From contig JAFUHF010000024.1 of NCBI GenBank assembly GCA_017468985.1, positions 1 through 53,373 of the forward strand: a DNA stretch of 53,373 nt, given 5' to 3'. Each line of letters opens with the position of its first letter. Position 1 is the first letter of the stretch. Both the position numbers and the translations under genes were made by a program. The DNA is from Bacteroidaceae bacterium. GTDB taxonomy: Bacteria; Bacteroidota; Bacteroidia; Bacteroidales; Bacteroidaceae. Of the stretch, positions 16,685 to 28,105 are shown piece after piece. The notes beneath the pieces were generated by a model, which had not been told where the DNA came from, did no database searches, and was given only the letters and a program-made list of their open reading frames with translations.

Positions 16685-17257
16685 TTATTCGTGGCAATGA
16701 TGGCAGTGCCCTTCGTGGCCTTCATGATGATGGCCGCAGCAGTCGCAGCCTTCGTCTTCACCACTCATCTTGTTGATGAAGGATTCGATCTCCTTGGTGG
16801 TGGCAGGGCGGTTGCTGATGACCTGACCGCGGAAGGTGAGGGGCTTACCGGCAAGAGGATGGTTGAGATCTATCACTACTACGTCATCTTTTACTTCCTG
16901 CACAATGCCATCGAAGTGATTACCGTCTTCATTGGCTAACGGGATGACGTTTCCGGGATAGATACGGGTTTCGTCGAATTTTCCGTTGACGTTGAAGAGA
17001 TCCTTGGGCAGACTGATGACGTGTTCCTTGGTGTATTCTCCATAGGCTTCTTCTACGGGGATGGTGAACTCGAATCGGTCGTTCTGCTGATATTGCTGAA
17101 TGCGCTGCTCAAAGCTGTCGAGTGCAAAGCCTAAGCCTGAGATGAAGGCAAAGGGGGTGGCCGTTGACGTTTTTTCTACGAGTTCCAGATTACCGCTTTC
17201 GTTGGGGGCAAACAATTCGTAGTCTACTTGGATGAAGTTGTTTTGTTTAGGTTCCAT
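16685..17257 (-). CDS. SlyD-like FKBP-type peptidyl-prolyl isomerase
   Basis: 190 residues from the ATG at 17257; a longer frame exists upstream but the family begins with the NNFIQVDYELF strand seen here. The order is SlyD-like: an FKBP half (about residues 8-70), an insert-in-flap chaperone domain, a second FKBP half containing DLNHPLAGKPLTF, and a His/Cys-rich tail (CDCCGHHHEGHEGHCHHCHE) that should bind nickel or zinc. Expected role: cytoplasmic prolyl isomerase/chaperone and metal handling. The gene precedes aroC by 12 bases. No standard promoter was recognised in the 130 bases before it. Confidence 0.85.
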   Translation of the reverse strand: MEPKQNNFIQVDYELFAPNESGNLELVEKTSTATPFAFISGLGFALDSFEQRIQQYQQNDRFEFTIPVEEAYGEYTKEHVISLPKDLFNVNGKFDETRIYPGNVIPLANEDGNHFDGIVQEVKDDVVVIDLNHPLAGKPLTFRGQVISNRPATTKEIESFINKMSGEDEGCDCCGHHHEGHEGHCHHCHE

Positions 17258-17387
17258 TTTTATGAATTCGAAAATATGATGAAGAAGATTGGGAGTGATA
17301 TGCCAAACTATCTCAGGAAATAAGATCAATGTCCTTATTGCTTCGCATGTTACTCCGAGCTTCTTGCTTCCTGAAAAGAACTTTCGG

Positions 17388-20690
<3,303 letters not shown>

Positions 20691-20740
20691 GATTTGATTA
20701 TTTTCTTGATGAATGTATGATGAGTGGTGTCAGGGAATTT

Positions 20741-22330
20741 TCAGTTGCTGAATCCCGTCAGTGATGCCGTGGTACAGGCATTGGGGGCCCTGATACGCAT
20801 CACCTGCGACAGTGTGGGGGCAATATAGTCGGTGGTAATGGGAGTGTCGATGTTTTCGGCCTTAATGTCGGTACCAAAGAAGATAATGGGGAATGGCACG
20901 TAGGATTCGCGCACCATTTGGTCGTCCTGAGAGTCTTCGTTCATGAGGTGCCAGCCTGGGGCAACCTGAATCATGATGTCGCCGGAGCACTTAGGATTAT
21001 AACTGTTTCGGATGCGGCTGATACCGGGCGTCCATGCTCCAAGAAGCAATCGCTGCGAGGTGTAGACGTCTTTTACGCCTGCTGATTGCAGCAATAATTC
21101 TTGGCATCGCTCCATGACCTCGGCCAGGCTGAGCTGCTTTTCCTCAAGGAGCTTGTGGTTAAGATATAATTCGTCTCCAAAGAAGGCTTCTATGTATTGT
21201 CCTTGTCCATAGATGGCCATGAGATACATGTTGAGCAGGCCGGCGGTGCGATTGATGTAGAAGGTACCGGTCGGTACGCGATATTTGGCCAAGTCGGCCG
21301 TTTCCGTGTCGGCATATCCAGTGGAAGTTACTACAAACAAGGCGTTTCCTGTGCCTACTTTGCCTTCTACAGCCCTGATAAGTTCTCCCAAAGCCTTGTC
21401 TAATCGGGCATAGATATCTTGCATCTCCATCGGGAAGTCGCTTACGGGTTTATGCTCGTAGTTTCCGGCATAGTAGGTGATGGAGAGATAGTCTGTAATA
21501 TCGTCGTTGCCAATACCCGAGGTGTTGAGGCATTCGGTAACGAACTTGGTGACATATTCGTTTACGAGACCGCTCGTGGTGAAGGCAGCAAAGCGATGGT
21601 CGCCCTTGAATTTATAACTGAAGGGTTTTTTCATGCCTCCCGATATGAAATAGCTGAAATTTCCGCTCAAATCCGACAGTGGTTTCCACTCCGTGGTGCT
21701 CAAGTAGCTGTCTAAATCATTCTTTTTGTCGGCTACGGACACCCAAGAAGGGAATGGACCATAATAAGAGGTTCCGCACCACCTTCCTGTGAGCGGATTG
21801 ATCCAGAATGCTCCATCGGCTGCGTGTCCGGCCCCCATAATGGCTGCATCGCGGAACGGAGAGATGGCATAGACGATGGCTTTGCCTTCCGTGGCTACTT
21901 TCAACTCGTCGCCAACGGTGGAGACGCCCAAAAATTTGGGGGAAGACTTATCGCCGGTCAATACTCCGTCATAGGCATCATCGTCGGCGCAAAATACGGG
22001 TCGCAGCGTCTTACGGTCGAGCCATGTGTCTGAAACAATGCCGTGATCGTAGGGAACGGCACCAGTTTGCACTGTAGCCATGCATGCGGCACGGTTTAGC
22101 CTACTCTGTGGGTATTCTGCATGAGCATAAATGCGTCCCTCCTTCATCAAGCGACGGAAACCATCTTGTCCGTAGACGGGAAGGAAGGCATTCATGTAGT
22201 CTGTGCGCAGTCGGTCAATCGTAATGTTGACCACTACCTTCGGAACGGGTTTTAATTCCTGCGCGTTGGCAGTGGCAAGGGCCATCATGGCCAATAGTGG
22301 GGGGATGATGTAGTGTATTTTCTTCTTCAT
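20741..22330 (-). CDS. PafA-like alkaline phosphatase superfamily protein, predicted inactive
   Basis: 529 residues with a signal peptide (about 1-23, cleaved after ANA). The fold aligns along its whole length with PafA-type alkaline phosphatases: IDRLRTDY at D39, TGAVPYDHGIVSDTWLDR, GAGHAADGAFWINPLTGRW, MQDIYARLDKALGELI, and the closing PITTDYIAPTLSQVM. Only the first metal ligand D39 survives. The nucleophile Thr position is R80. The DxxxH ligand pair is replaced in SITYYAGNYEH (283-293). The DH pair is replaced in TSTGYAD (335-341). The late ligand His is absent from NEDSQDDQMVRESYVP. It should therefore be a periplasmic pseudoenzyme, perhaps a binding or scaffold protein. Its start overlaps the upstream lnb-like stop by four bases. 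secA follows. Confidence 0.75.
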   Translation of the reverse strand: MKKKIHYIIPPLLAMMALATANAQELKPVPKVVVNITIDRLRTDYMNAFLPVYGQDGFRRLMKEGRIYAHAEYPQSRLNRAACMATVQTGAVPYDHGIVSDTWLDRKTLRPVFCADDDAYDGVLTGDKSSPKFLGVSTVGDELKVATEGKAIVYAISPFRDAAIMGAGHAADGAFWINPLTGRWCGTSYYGPFPSWVSVADKKNDLDSYLSTTEWKPLSDLSGNFSYFISGGMKKPFSYKFKGDHRFAAFTTSGLVNEYVTKFVTECLNTSGIGNDDITDYLSITYYAGNYEHKPVSDFPMEMQDIYARLDKALGELIRAVEGKVGTGNALFVVTSTGYADTETADLAKYRVPTGTFYINRTAGLLNMYLMAIYGQGQYIEAFFGDELYLNHKLLEEKQLSLAEVMERCQELLLQSAGVKDVYTSQRLLLGAWTPGISRIRNSYNPKCSGDIMIQVAPGWHLMNEDSQDDQMVRESYVPFPIIFFGTDIKAENIDTPITTDYIAPTLSQVMRIRAPNACTTASLTGFSN

Positions 22331-23565
22331 CTGCTATTTTTTGACTTGAACTGCCGATAGCTTGCGATCGTATTTGCTTCGCTCCTTAACAACAAACACA
22401 GTGCCAAGACATAAGTCTCAGGACTGACATATTGCTTGATAATGGTGAAGCTAAGCAGGAAAAACAAGGTTATCCATACCAATGCTATGGTGTGGTAAAG
22501 GCATGGACGGCCTTTCCGCTCGGCCTTAATGGTCCAATACAGGAAAATGAGCGGCAGTGGGTTAAACAGAAGTATCAATGCGTTAGAAGCCACGGTGGGG
22601 TGTTGCGAGAACAGAAACATAAAGGTGATGATACACCCCATGATGCCCTGAGTGGAAAGCAAAATGAGGTCGAATATCCACGACATTTTTCTTCTCTTTC
22701 GGTCCCACATGTTGAGCACGACCATAATGAGGAACAAGATCCAAACGCAGGCAAATGGGCTCAATGGAAGACCTTTTTTGAATGGAATCTGTCCTGTGAC
22801 ATTCCCTTCAACAATCGTGCGCTTCTCCGTAATGAGTGGGGAAAGGGTGCCATCTTCTCGTTTGATCTGTGCATGGTTCAGATGTTGCTCCAATATTTCC
22901 GGAGCGAATTCCTGAGTGATGCGGTCGGCCTTGAGGTCTGCCGGTGCGCCGATGAGCAGGTCTTGTCCGAAGGTAGACCACTTGTAAGGGGCGGAATAGG
23001 CATGTATGATGTCTCGAAGGCTGAGTTGGGGAATGTGATCGTTGTCGTAGATGACTTCACCCTCTATGCATTGTTCGATTTTGTCGCGAATGCGTGTAGC
23101 ACAGTTGTCGTAGAAGAAGTTATAGCGATAGGTCCATCCCCTTTCCATGCATTCGGTCATGATGGAACCTCCGAGCCGGATAATCTCCTCCTGAGAGAGA
23201 TTTAGTTTGGCTGCTCTCACGGCTGAGCCGCGTTGCTGATACTCCTCAACAAAGTGTTCCAGACTGGTGTGGCCTACGGTATAGTCTGTTTCGCCCAAAA
23301 TGAACCTCCAGGTGAAGTTAGGTGTACGGAAATCAAACAATCCGTAGTTAAATACTAGGTCTCCTGAATGTTTGCTCTGTATGAGTAGGGCCGTGTGACC
23401 GTAGTATTGCCAAACTTCAGTTCCTGGAGAGCAGGTGAGGAGCAGGGCTTCGAGTGAGTCAGTGGCGAGGTGCTCCGTGCTTTCTGTAAGTGAACGATTC
23501 TCTTGTGCCCTCATCCATATGGGGAGGCACATGATGAAAATAAGCAGTCGAAAAGCCTTGAACAT
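22327..23565 (-). CDS. DUF4105/Lnb-type lipoprotein N-acyltransferase-like protein
   Basis: 412 residues: a signal peptide or N-terminal anchor (1-20), a periplasmic DUF4105 domain (about 35-230), then about five C-terminal membrane helices (about 265-405). The domain keeps the putative catalytic pair: His57 in QYYGHTALLI and Cys155 in FFYDNCATRIRD, with conserved WRFILGETDY between. DUF4105 (PF13387) has been associated with Lnb, a lipoprotein N-acyltransferase of Bacteroidetes that adds the third acyl chain. The match in architecture supports that, but other DUF4105 proteins are uncharacterised. It is the first gene of a unit with the PafA-like pseudoenzyme and probably secA. A -7 element lies 33 bases upstream. 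Confidence 0.72.
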   Translation of the reverse strand: MFKAFRLLIFIMCLPIWMRAQENRSLTESTEHLATDSLEALLLTCSPGTEVWQYYGHTALLIQSKHSGDLVFNYGLFDFRTPNFTWRFILGETDYTVGHTSLEHFVEEYQQRGSAVRAAKLNLSQEEIIRLGGSIMTECMERGWTYRYNFFYDNCATRIRDKIEQCIEGEVIYDNDHIPQLSLRDIIHAYSAPYKWSTFGQDLLIGAPADLKADRITQEFAPEILEQHLNHAQIKREDGTLSPLITEKRTIVEGNVTGQIPFKKGLPLSPFACVWILFLIMVVLNMWDRKRRKMSWIFDLILLSTQGIMGCIITFMFLFSQHPTVASNALILLFNPLPLIFLYWTIKAERKGRPCLYHTIALVWITLFFLLSFTIIKQYVSPETYVLALCLLLRSEANTIASYRQFKSKNSR

Positions 23566-23597
23566 TAACCCAATGTGTATGTCTCACTAATAACATG

Positions 23598-23605
23598 CAA
23601 AGTTA
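23598..23605 (-). promoter_or_regulatory. -7 element before the Lnb-type gene
   Basis: TAACTTTG on the minus strand, a full match to the Bacteroidetes -7 pattern, 33 bases before the start codon. A -33 element is not clear. Confidence 0.45.
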
Positions 23606-23788
23606 CACATATTTTGCCACATCTGTCGTTAGGTCGTAGTATTTTCTTCGGGCCAATGGCAGATGTATGGCATTGATACGGGCTAACTTTTGTGTCCGTA
23701 TTACGCAGATGGAATGGATGCTTTGCTATGCCTTGTGAGGCAGAACGTTTTTTTTCTTCGTTTGGGAATAAGTGGAGTGACTCAAGGC

Positions 23789-24415
23789 TTATTTGGGCCA
23801 ACCTACAGGGTTGTTGAGCATGAGGACTTGGTTTTCGTTTAGTCCAAAGGCCTTAGTGAGTGTCTCTTTTTCCATCGAAGCTCTTGGAACAGTGGCCAGG
23901 CCTAATGCGGTGCATGCCAAACAGATGTTTTCGGACACGAAGCCGGCATCCATGGCGCCAAATTCTGCACGTGGGCTTCTGAACTTGTTTAGGTCGCTCA
24001 CCAAAACGATGCATATGGGTGCCTGCTTGGCGAAATCCTGACGTCCGGCCACGGCAGGACGTAAGTCTTCTGCCGATACGAAATCCAATTGGTTTTCGTC
24101 AGGGTTATAACAATATGCTCCGTTTTTCATGCATACGTAGAGCGTGATATCTTGTGCGTTAATGGCACTTGGAGCAGTAATCCGCTTCTCGTCGGGGCGG
24201 TTATAGCCACATGCAGTCCAAAGGAGGGTGCTTAGCGTTTGCAGAGAGATTTCTTTACTGGAATATTCGCGTACAGACTTACGTTTCTGCAAAGCTTCCA
24301 TCAAACTCATCTTGGATGCTTTCAGTGGATTCGGTGCAGGAAGTTTTACGGGCTGCTGCGCTATGGCGGTGCAACCAATGGCCATCATTAGGGCCATAAC
24401 AAGATACTTTTTCAT
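23789..24415 (-). CDS. Secreted nitroreductase-family (SagB/ThcOx-like) protein
   Basis: 208 residues from the ATG at 24415, which gives a good signal peptide (KKYLVMALMMAIGCTAIAQQ); an upstream in-frame extension lacks this. The mature part is a flavin-dependent nitroreductase domain. It begins with LMEALQKRKSVREYSS (the RRSxRxF-like FMN phosphate motif), followed by LLWTACGYNRPD, an AINAQDITLY strand, and a C-terminal ACTALGLATVPRA segment with the closing VGWPK. The short subfamily without a partner is common in Bacteroidales envelopes. The substrate is unknown. Monocistronic: its promoter -7 lies 23 bases upstream and the next gene begins beyond its own -7 element. Confidence 0.85.
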   Translation of the reverse strand: MKKYLVMALMMAIGCTAIAQQPVKLPAPNPLKASKMSLMEALQKRKSVREYSSKEISLQTLSTLLWTACGYNRPDEKRITAPSAINAQDITLYVCMKNGAYCYNPDENQLDFVSAEDLRPAVAGRQDFAKQAPICIVLVSDLNKFRSPRAEFGAMDAGFVSENICLACTALGLATVPRASMEKETLTKAFGLNENQVLMLNNPVGWPK

Positions 24416-24437
24416 GGATTGTGAAGGATATTTTCTG

Positions 24438-24445
24438 CAAAAGTA
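24438..24445 (-). promoter_or_regulatory. -7 element before the nitroreductase gene
   Basis: TACTTTTG on the minus strand, 23 bases before the ATG at 24415. No -33 match at standard spacing. Confidence 0.45.
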
Positions 24446-24525
24446 ATGATTTCTTTCCAAATGACCTAATCTTAGGCCTCCGTAGTCTCTGAGTGGACGA
24501 AATGCAGCTTGGCATTGCCCATGAT

Positions 24526-24569
24526 GATAAAAAATAATGAGGAAGGCGCACAAGGCTAACCTTCCTCAT
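24526..24569 (-). terminator. Terminator of the sigma-factor unit
   Basis: Perfect 10-bp stem (24537-24546 with 24560-24569) followed on the minus strand by TATTTTTTATC. It lies 25 bases after the last gene of the unit. Confidence 0.75.
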
Positions 24570-24593
24570 AGGCATGAAAGGGAAACGTATTTA

Positions 24594-25148
24594 CTATTCT
24601 TTTTTATTCTTATGTTGCTCTTCCTGACGATTTTTGTTTACGAACATCTTTTTCAGCATGAAACGGTCGAAACTGATGTCAGCTTGCAGCAACTGCAGTA
24701 GCTTTTGAGCCGAAATTGAGGTGAGCATTTTGTGCTGATACTCTGATTGGATCTCAATTTTCTGCACATTCAGCTCCTTGATTTTCTTCAGGATCGTTTT
24801 GCTTGAAGATTCGGATAAGTCATCGTTTTTTCCCTGGTCTAATAGGTGTTGTATTTGATGATCTATTTTCCGTTGTTCATCTTTCATCTTGTGTAATAGT
24901 GGGCAGACTGCGCTTGCTTCACTTGCACTGAGTTTTGCCCTCTTGGTGATGAACTCATCTTCCTTCTTCATGTATTCCTCTGGTGAGAACGCTGGGCGAT
25001 TCTCTTTTCCACTGTTATTGAACTGTCGTTTGTCAGCCCATTGCTTCTGAGGAACTTTATCATCTGTCGCGCATTTGTTGCAATCGGCTTTTGCAGCCAT
25101 TGACAATTGTATTAGCGCAACGACGCTGAAGATTACCCATCTTTTCAT
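24594..25148 (-). CDS. Spy/CpxP-like periplasmic helical protein
   Basis: 184 residues from the ATG at 25148; a GTG two codons upstream is also in frame. A signal peptide (about 1-20, ending AAKA) is followed by CNKC and then an all-helical, highly charged body. The body has a PEEYMKKEDEFITKRAKLS segment and long amphipathic helices (about 60-170), ending in a Lys/Glu/Gln-rich tail. The spacing of helices and charge resemble Spy/CpxP/heavy-metal-sensor periplasmic proteins, which sense or buffer misfolded protein or metals next to ECF sigma operons. Similarity is structural only, so the function is inferred. It is the last gene of the unit, 14 bases after the small membrane protein and just before a terminator. 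Confidence 0.6.
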   Translation of the reverse strand: MKRWVIFSVVALIQLSMAAKADCNKCATDDKVPQKQWADKRQFNNSGKENRPAFSPEEYMKKEDEFITKRAKLSASEASAVCPLLHKMKDEQRKIDHQIQHLLDQGKNDDLSESSSKTILKKIKELNVQKIEIQSEYQHKMLTSISAQKLLQLLQADISFDRFMLKKMFVNKNRQEEQHKNKKE

Positions 25149-25162
25149 TATCACACTGTTTT

Positions 25163-25567
25163 TTAGAAGTTGTCAGTTGCCAATGAATATACGTCGTTAC
25201 CATTTACCATGGTGAAATCGCAAACGTCATCAACAAACTGAGCAGCCTGCTCGTCAGTGATTGCAGCATACACGTCATCGCTATGGGTGTAGTAGTGCTG
25301 CTGATACTTGAAAACCTTTATCCCGAAGGCCAGTCCGCAAATAGTAGCTGCTAAATACAGATAAGGCTTTACTCGGGTGAACAGCGTAACCTTTTCTTTT
25401 CTCTTGGCAACAAATCCCTGAGTCAATCTGTCTTTTTTTATGTCTTCGTCAGAGATCCTTTCCATCATTTTTGCAGGAAAATTCTCGAAGTAGTTCTCCG
25501 GAACCCTGAATGGTGATTTCATTGCTTTCGATGTCAGATCTATGTGTCGCATATTCATTAGCTTCAT
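25163..25567 (-). CDS. Small single-pass membrane protein, possible anti-sigma factor
   Basis: 134 residues. A cytoplasmic N-terminal part (1-70) includes FRVPENYFENFPAKMMERI, a segment typical of Bacteroidetes sigma-linked membrane proteins. It is followed by one membrane helix (about YLYLAATICGLAFGIKVF, residues 70-88) and a short periplasmic tail with acidic residues. It lies 28 bases after the ECF sigma gene. Position and topology suggest it holds the sigma factor at the membrane, but no ZAS or FecR domain is recognised. ATG choice: a second Met at codon 4 and a third at codon 6 are possible. Confidence 0.6.
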   Translation of the reverse strand: MKLMNMRHIDLTSKAMKSPFRVPENYFENFPAKMMERISDEDIKKDRLTQGFVAKRKEKVTLFTRVKPYLYLAATICGLAFGIKVFKYQQHYYTHSDDVYAAITDEQAAQFVDDVCDFTMVNGNDVYSLATDNF

Positions 25568-25595
25568 TTGTTAGATGAGGTAGGGATTAAAAGGT

Positions 25596-26141
25596 TTAAT
25601 CATGTTCATCAAAAAATTTCTGAATTTTTTCAACAGCGAAGTGATATGAGGCCTTAAGTGCTCCTACACTGGTGTTTAGCACTTCGCTTATTTCCTCATA
25701 TTTCATCTCTTGAAAGTATTTCATGCTGAAAACGAGTCGCTGTTTCTCCGGGAGGCTCTGTAAGGCCTGTTGCAATTGGCGGTCGGTTTCGTCGCCGTCA
25801 AAATAGGGATCACTTTCCAGTTCATTGGCTATGCTGGCCTCAGGATCGTCAATATTGATGGTCAGTTTCTTTTTCTGGAGGAACGTAAGGCTTTCGTTTA
25901 CGGCTATGCGGTAGAGCCAGGTGGAAAGTTTGGCATCGCCCCGAAAATTGTCAATGTTGGTCCACGCTTTGATGAAAGTGTTTTGCAATACGTCATTGGT
26001 GTCGTCGTGATCTATCACAATGTGGCGTATCTGCCAATAGAGTTGGGAGGTATATTTCCTCACCATCTGCTCGAAGGCAGTCCTTCGGGTAGATTGCTGG
26101 GTGAGTTGCTGCGATATGATGCTGTCGTCTGGTGTTTTCAT
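25596..26141 (-). CDS. ECF RNA polymerase sigma factor
   Basis: 181 residues. Region 2 (about 20-90) shows FEQMVRKYTSQLYWQIRHIV and the -10-binding DTNDVLQNTFIKAWTNIDNF stretch. An acidic linker follows, then region 4 (about 125-178) with LPEKQRLVFSMKYFQEMKY and a helix-turn-helix. No C-terminal extension is present. It would direct polymerase to a regulon, probably including this operon. It starts two bases after the stop of the L,D-transpeptidase and is followed by a small membrane protein and a Spy-like protein. This arrangement points to an envelope signal. Confidence 0.92.
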   Translation of the reverse strand: MKTPDDSIISQQLTQQSTRRTAFEQMVRKYTSQLYWQIRHIVIDHDDTNDVLQNTFIKAWTNIDNFRGDAKLSTWLYRIAVNESLTFLQKKKLTINIDDPEASIANELESDPYFDGDETDRQLQQALQSLPEKQRLVFSMKYFQEMKYEEISEVLNTSVGALKASYHFAVEKIQKFFDEHD

Positions 26142-26143
26142 GC

Positions 26144-27676
26144 TTAATTCTGGTTCAGATGCTTCCAGATGGCATCATCATAATGATATACATCTGTATA
26201 ATAGGTGACGTTACGGTCTCCTGAGGTGGGATAGCAAGTATAGTAGATGAGGGAAACGGGAATTTCTTCCTTAAAGTTGCATCTGCTAAGTGCGCCTTCG
26301 TCTTTTTCCTTCCATTTCTTTCCTTGGTCGGTCTGTGGGGGCAAATCAAGGGCTAAGCGGATCCTGTCGATATATTCTTCGTCCTTTTCTTCCAATAAAA
26401 AGACTGCCAGCTCAAAGGGACGTTCTAATCTGACACATCCGTGGCTCAGTAGTCTTGACGTACGACGAAAAGCGGCTGGATTGTTCGTGTCGTGCAGATA
26501 GATGGCCGAATTATTGGGCAAACGGAAGATCATGCGTCCCAGAGAGTTCCCTTCACCCTTTTTTTGACGCACCGTATACCGCCCACTGGCGAGCATACGT
26601 TCTGTGAGGTGCTCTCCGGATTCCACGATTTCGCCATTTTGCTTGTCAATGATCTCATAGCGCCGCTGTTCAAAGTATTCTTCGTCTCCTGCGTGGCTTG
26701 CTACTTCGCGTTTGACAATACTAAGCGGTATTATCCAGTAGGGATTCAGCTCAAGGTGAGTAATGTGGCTGGTTAGGAGTGGCGTTTTGTGGGCTGAGCT
26801 TCCTATGCATACTTTCATGCTTAGCGTGTCACCTTTGGAGTTGGTGGCTTGCAGTTGCTGCGACGGCAAGTTAACCACGACTTCTTTGCGCTCTTTTTTT
26901 TGCTTTTGGCGCCAGCGGCTGCGTTCCAGGTTTACGAAGGCTTTCTTACGCTTTTCGGTGGTGAGCCCAGGCTGTTGCAGTTCCTTATATAATATATGGT
27001 ATAGCTCCGATGTGGGGAGTATACTTTCCCTGAAGGACTGCATCTGACCGTTTTGCTGGCTTTGGCGCGCTTGGGTAATGAAGGCTTCGTCAATCATGTC
27101 GATGGGGATGTCAAACAGCAGTTTGTAGGGGCTGTTTTCGTCATCGGCTTCCTGATGCTCCAAGCGGTTATAGATTTTCTTGGGATTAATGTAGCCAAAG
27201 CGTTCTCCGCGACAATAGCGCATGTAGCTTTTCGTGAGATAGTATTCCAAGGAGCCCAAGGTCTGGCTGATGGTTTGTCTGCCGCTGTAGTCTCCTGTTT
27301 GCAGTTGGCGGAGGTTTTTCTCTATCTTGTCCATCCGGAATTTTCCTGAGGGTATGCCGCCCTTCTGGGCTTCCTGTAGCCAACTTATAAGTGTGTCGGT
27401 ACGCGCGTCGATTCCCCAATGGTCAATCCATAGATACGAACCATGCTCGGCGTAATATCTGTTGGTCATAATGTCGATGTAATCGGTATCGCGCTCTGCT
27501 GTTCTTATGGAATCAATCACCGCATTCACTCGTCGGGGAGAAATGATGTAGTCTGCGTTTCTGAATTTTGCCAAATCGTCGTATGTAATGTCCTTAAAAG
27601 GGTGTTCCTCATGCTTTTCACTGCAACTACTCAGTGTCAATATCATAATGAAAAGCACTTCGAAAAGTCTTCTCAT
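26144..27676 (-). CDS. L,D-transpeptidase (YkuD) lipoprotein
   Basis: 510 residues. A lipoprotein signal with lipobox LSSC (Cys18) suggests anchoring in the envelope. A long N-terminal scaffold (about 60-265) resembles the LdtD/YcbB type. The YkuD catalytic domain (about 280-430) carries IYLHDTNNPAAF and the nucleophile motif SHGCVR (H412, C414). It would make 3-3 cross-links in peptidoglycan or attach proteins to it. The C-terminal part (about 470-505) contains the YYTCYPT...VTYYTDVYHYD region typical of the LdtD group. It is co-transcribed with the downstream ECF sigma gene (two-base gap), so wall repair and stress sensing appear linked. Confidence 0.9.
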   Translation of the reverse strand: MRRLFEVLFIMILTLSSCSEKHEEHPFKDITYDDLAKFRNADYIISPRRVNAVIDSIRTAERDTDYIDIMTNRYYAEHGSYLWIDHWGIDARTDTLISWLQEAQKGGIPSGKFRMDKIEKNLRQLQTGDYSGRQTISQTLGSLEYYLTKSYMRYCRGERFGYINPKKIYNRLEHQEADDENSPYKLLFDIPIDMIDEAFITQARQSQQNGQMQSFRESILPTSELYHILYKELQQPGLTTEKRKKAFVNLERSRWRQKQKKERKEVVVNLPSQQLQATNSKGDTLSMKVCIGSSAHKTPLLTSHITHLELNPYWIIPLSIVKREVASHAGDEEYFEQRRYEIIDKQNGEIVESGEHLTERMLASGRYTVRQKKGEGNSLGRMIFRLPNNSAIYLHDTNNPAAFRRTSRLLSHGCVRLERPFELAVFLLEEKDEEYIDRIRLALDLPPQTDQGKKWKEKDEGALSRCNFKEEIPVSLIYYTCYPTSGDRNVTYYTDVYHYDDAIWKHLNQN

Positions 27677-27712
27677 AAAAACACGTACGAATTTGGCCTT
27701 ATGCCATGGTGT

Positions 27713-28033
27713 TTATCGGAGAGCTATCTTGCGAGCTATGTCGCCCACCTTCAGGATGTAGATTCCTTTCGGCAGATTCAGGCTGAATGTTTTGTCTTCG
27801 CTGTCTATGCGGTATGATGCCACCTGCGAACCTGTCAGGCTGTATACTTGAAGCGTTTGTTTGGCCGCATTGACTATTCTAACATTAGAACCTGTAACAT
27901 AAAATCTCACTTCGTTCACTTCGGCGGACAATTCTGCCGTAGTTTCTGCGCTCGCAGCACTCTGTCCCACTGCTGGAGCAAAGGCTATCGTCAGGGCAAA
28001 CCCTGCTATGATGATACGCTTTGATAACTTCAT
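27713..28033 (-). CDS. Tiny secreted protein made almost only of a T9SS type A sorting domain
   Basis: 106 residues from the ATG at 28033, which gives a normal signal peptide (about 1-24, ending VGQSAASA); an upstream in-frame extension lies before the promoter and is discarded. After a short linker, the rest (about 44-106) is a type IX secretion C-terminal domain: VRFYVTGSNVRIVN, QTLQVYSLTGSQVASYRI, and LPKGIYILKVG ending in a basic tail. There is no cargo domain. Either it is a free-standing sorting domain exported by the T9SS, or a former cargo protein lost its body. The promoter is intact and the frame unbroken. It lies 36 bases before the L,D-transpeptidase gene. Confidence 0.7.
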   Translation of the reverse strand: MKLSKRIIIAGFALTIAFAPAVGQSAASAETTAELSAEVNEVRFYVTGSNVRIVNAAKQTLQVYSLTGSQVASYRIDSEDKTFSLNLPKGIYILKVGDIARKIALR

Positions 28034-28053
28034 GTTATAACATTCTTTGTCTG

Positions 28054-28085
28054 CAAAATTAAAAACAAATTTCGTTATGAGCAAA
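28054..28085 (-). promoter_or_regulatory. Promoter of the T9SS-tail/transpeptidase/sigma unit
   Basis: On the minus strand, TAATTTTG (28061-28054) with TTTG (28085-28082) 20 bases upstream. This is a full match to the Bacteroidetes -7/-33 pattern, 21 bases before the ATG. Confidence 0.7.
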
Positions 28086-28105
28086 TTTTTCTCAGGAAAA
28101 AACAA

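Noticed and set aside
23565-23801. 78-residue minus-strand frame between the Lnb-type and nitroreductase genes
   Set aside because: It ends in the Lnb-type promoter region, has no family likeness and overlaps the nitroreductase end; it reads as intergenic sequence.
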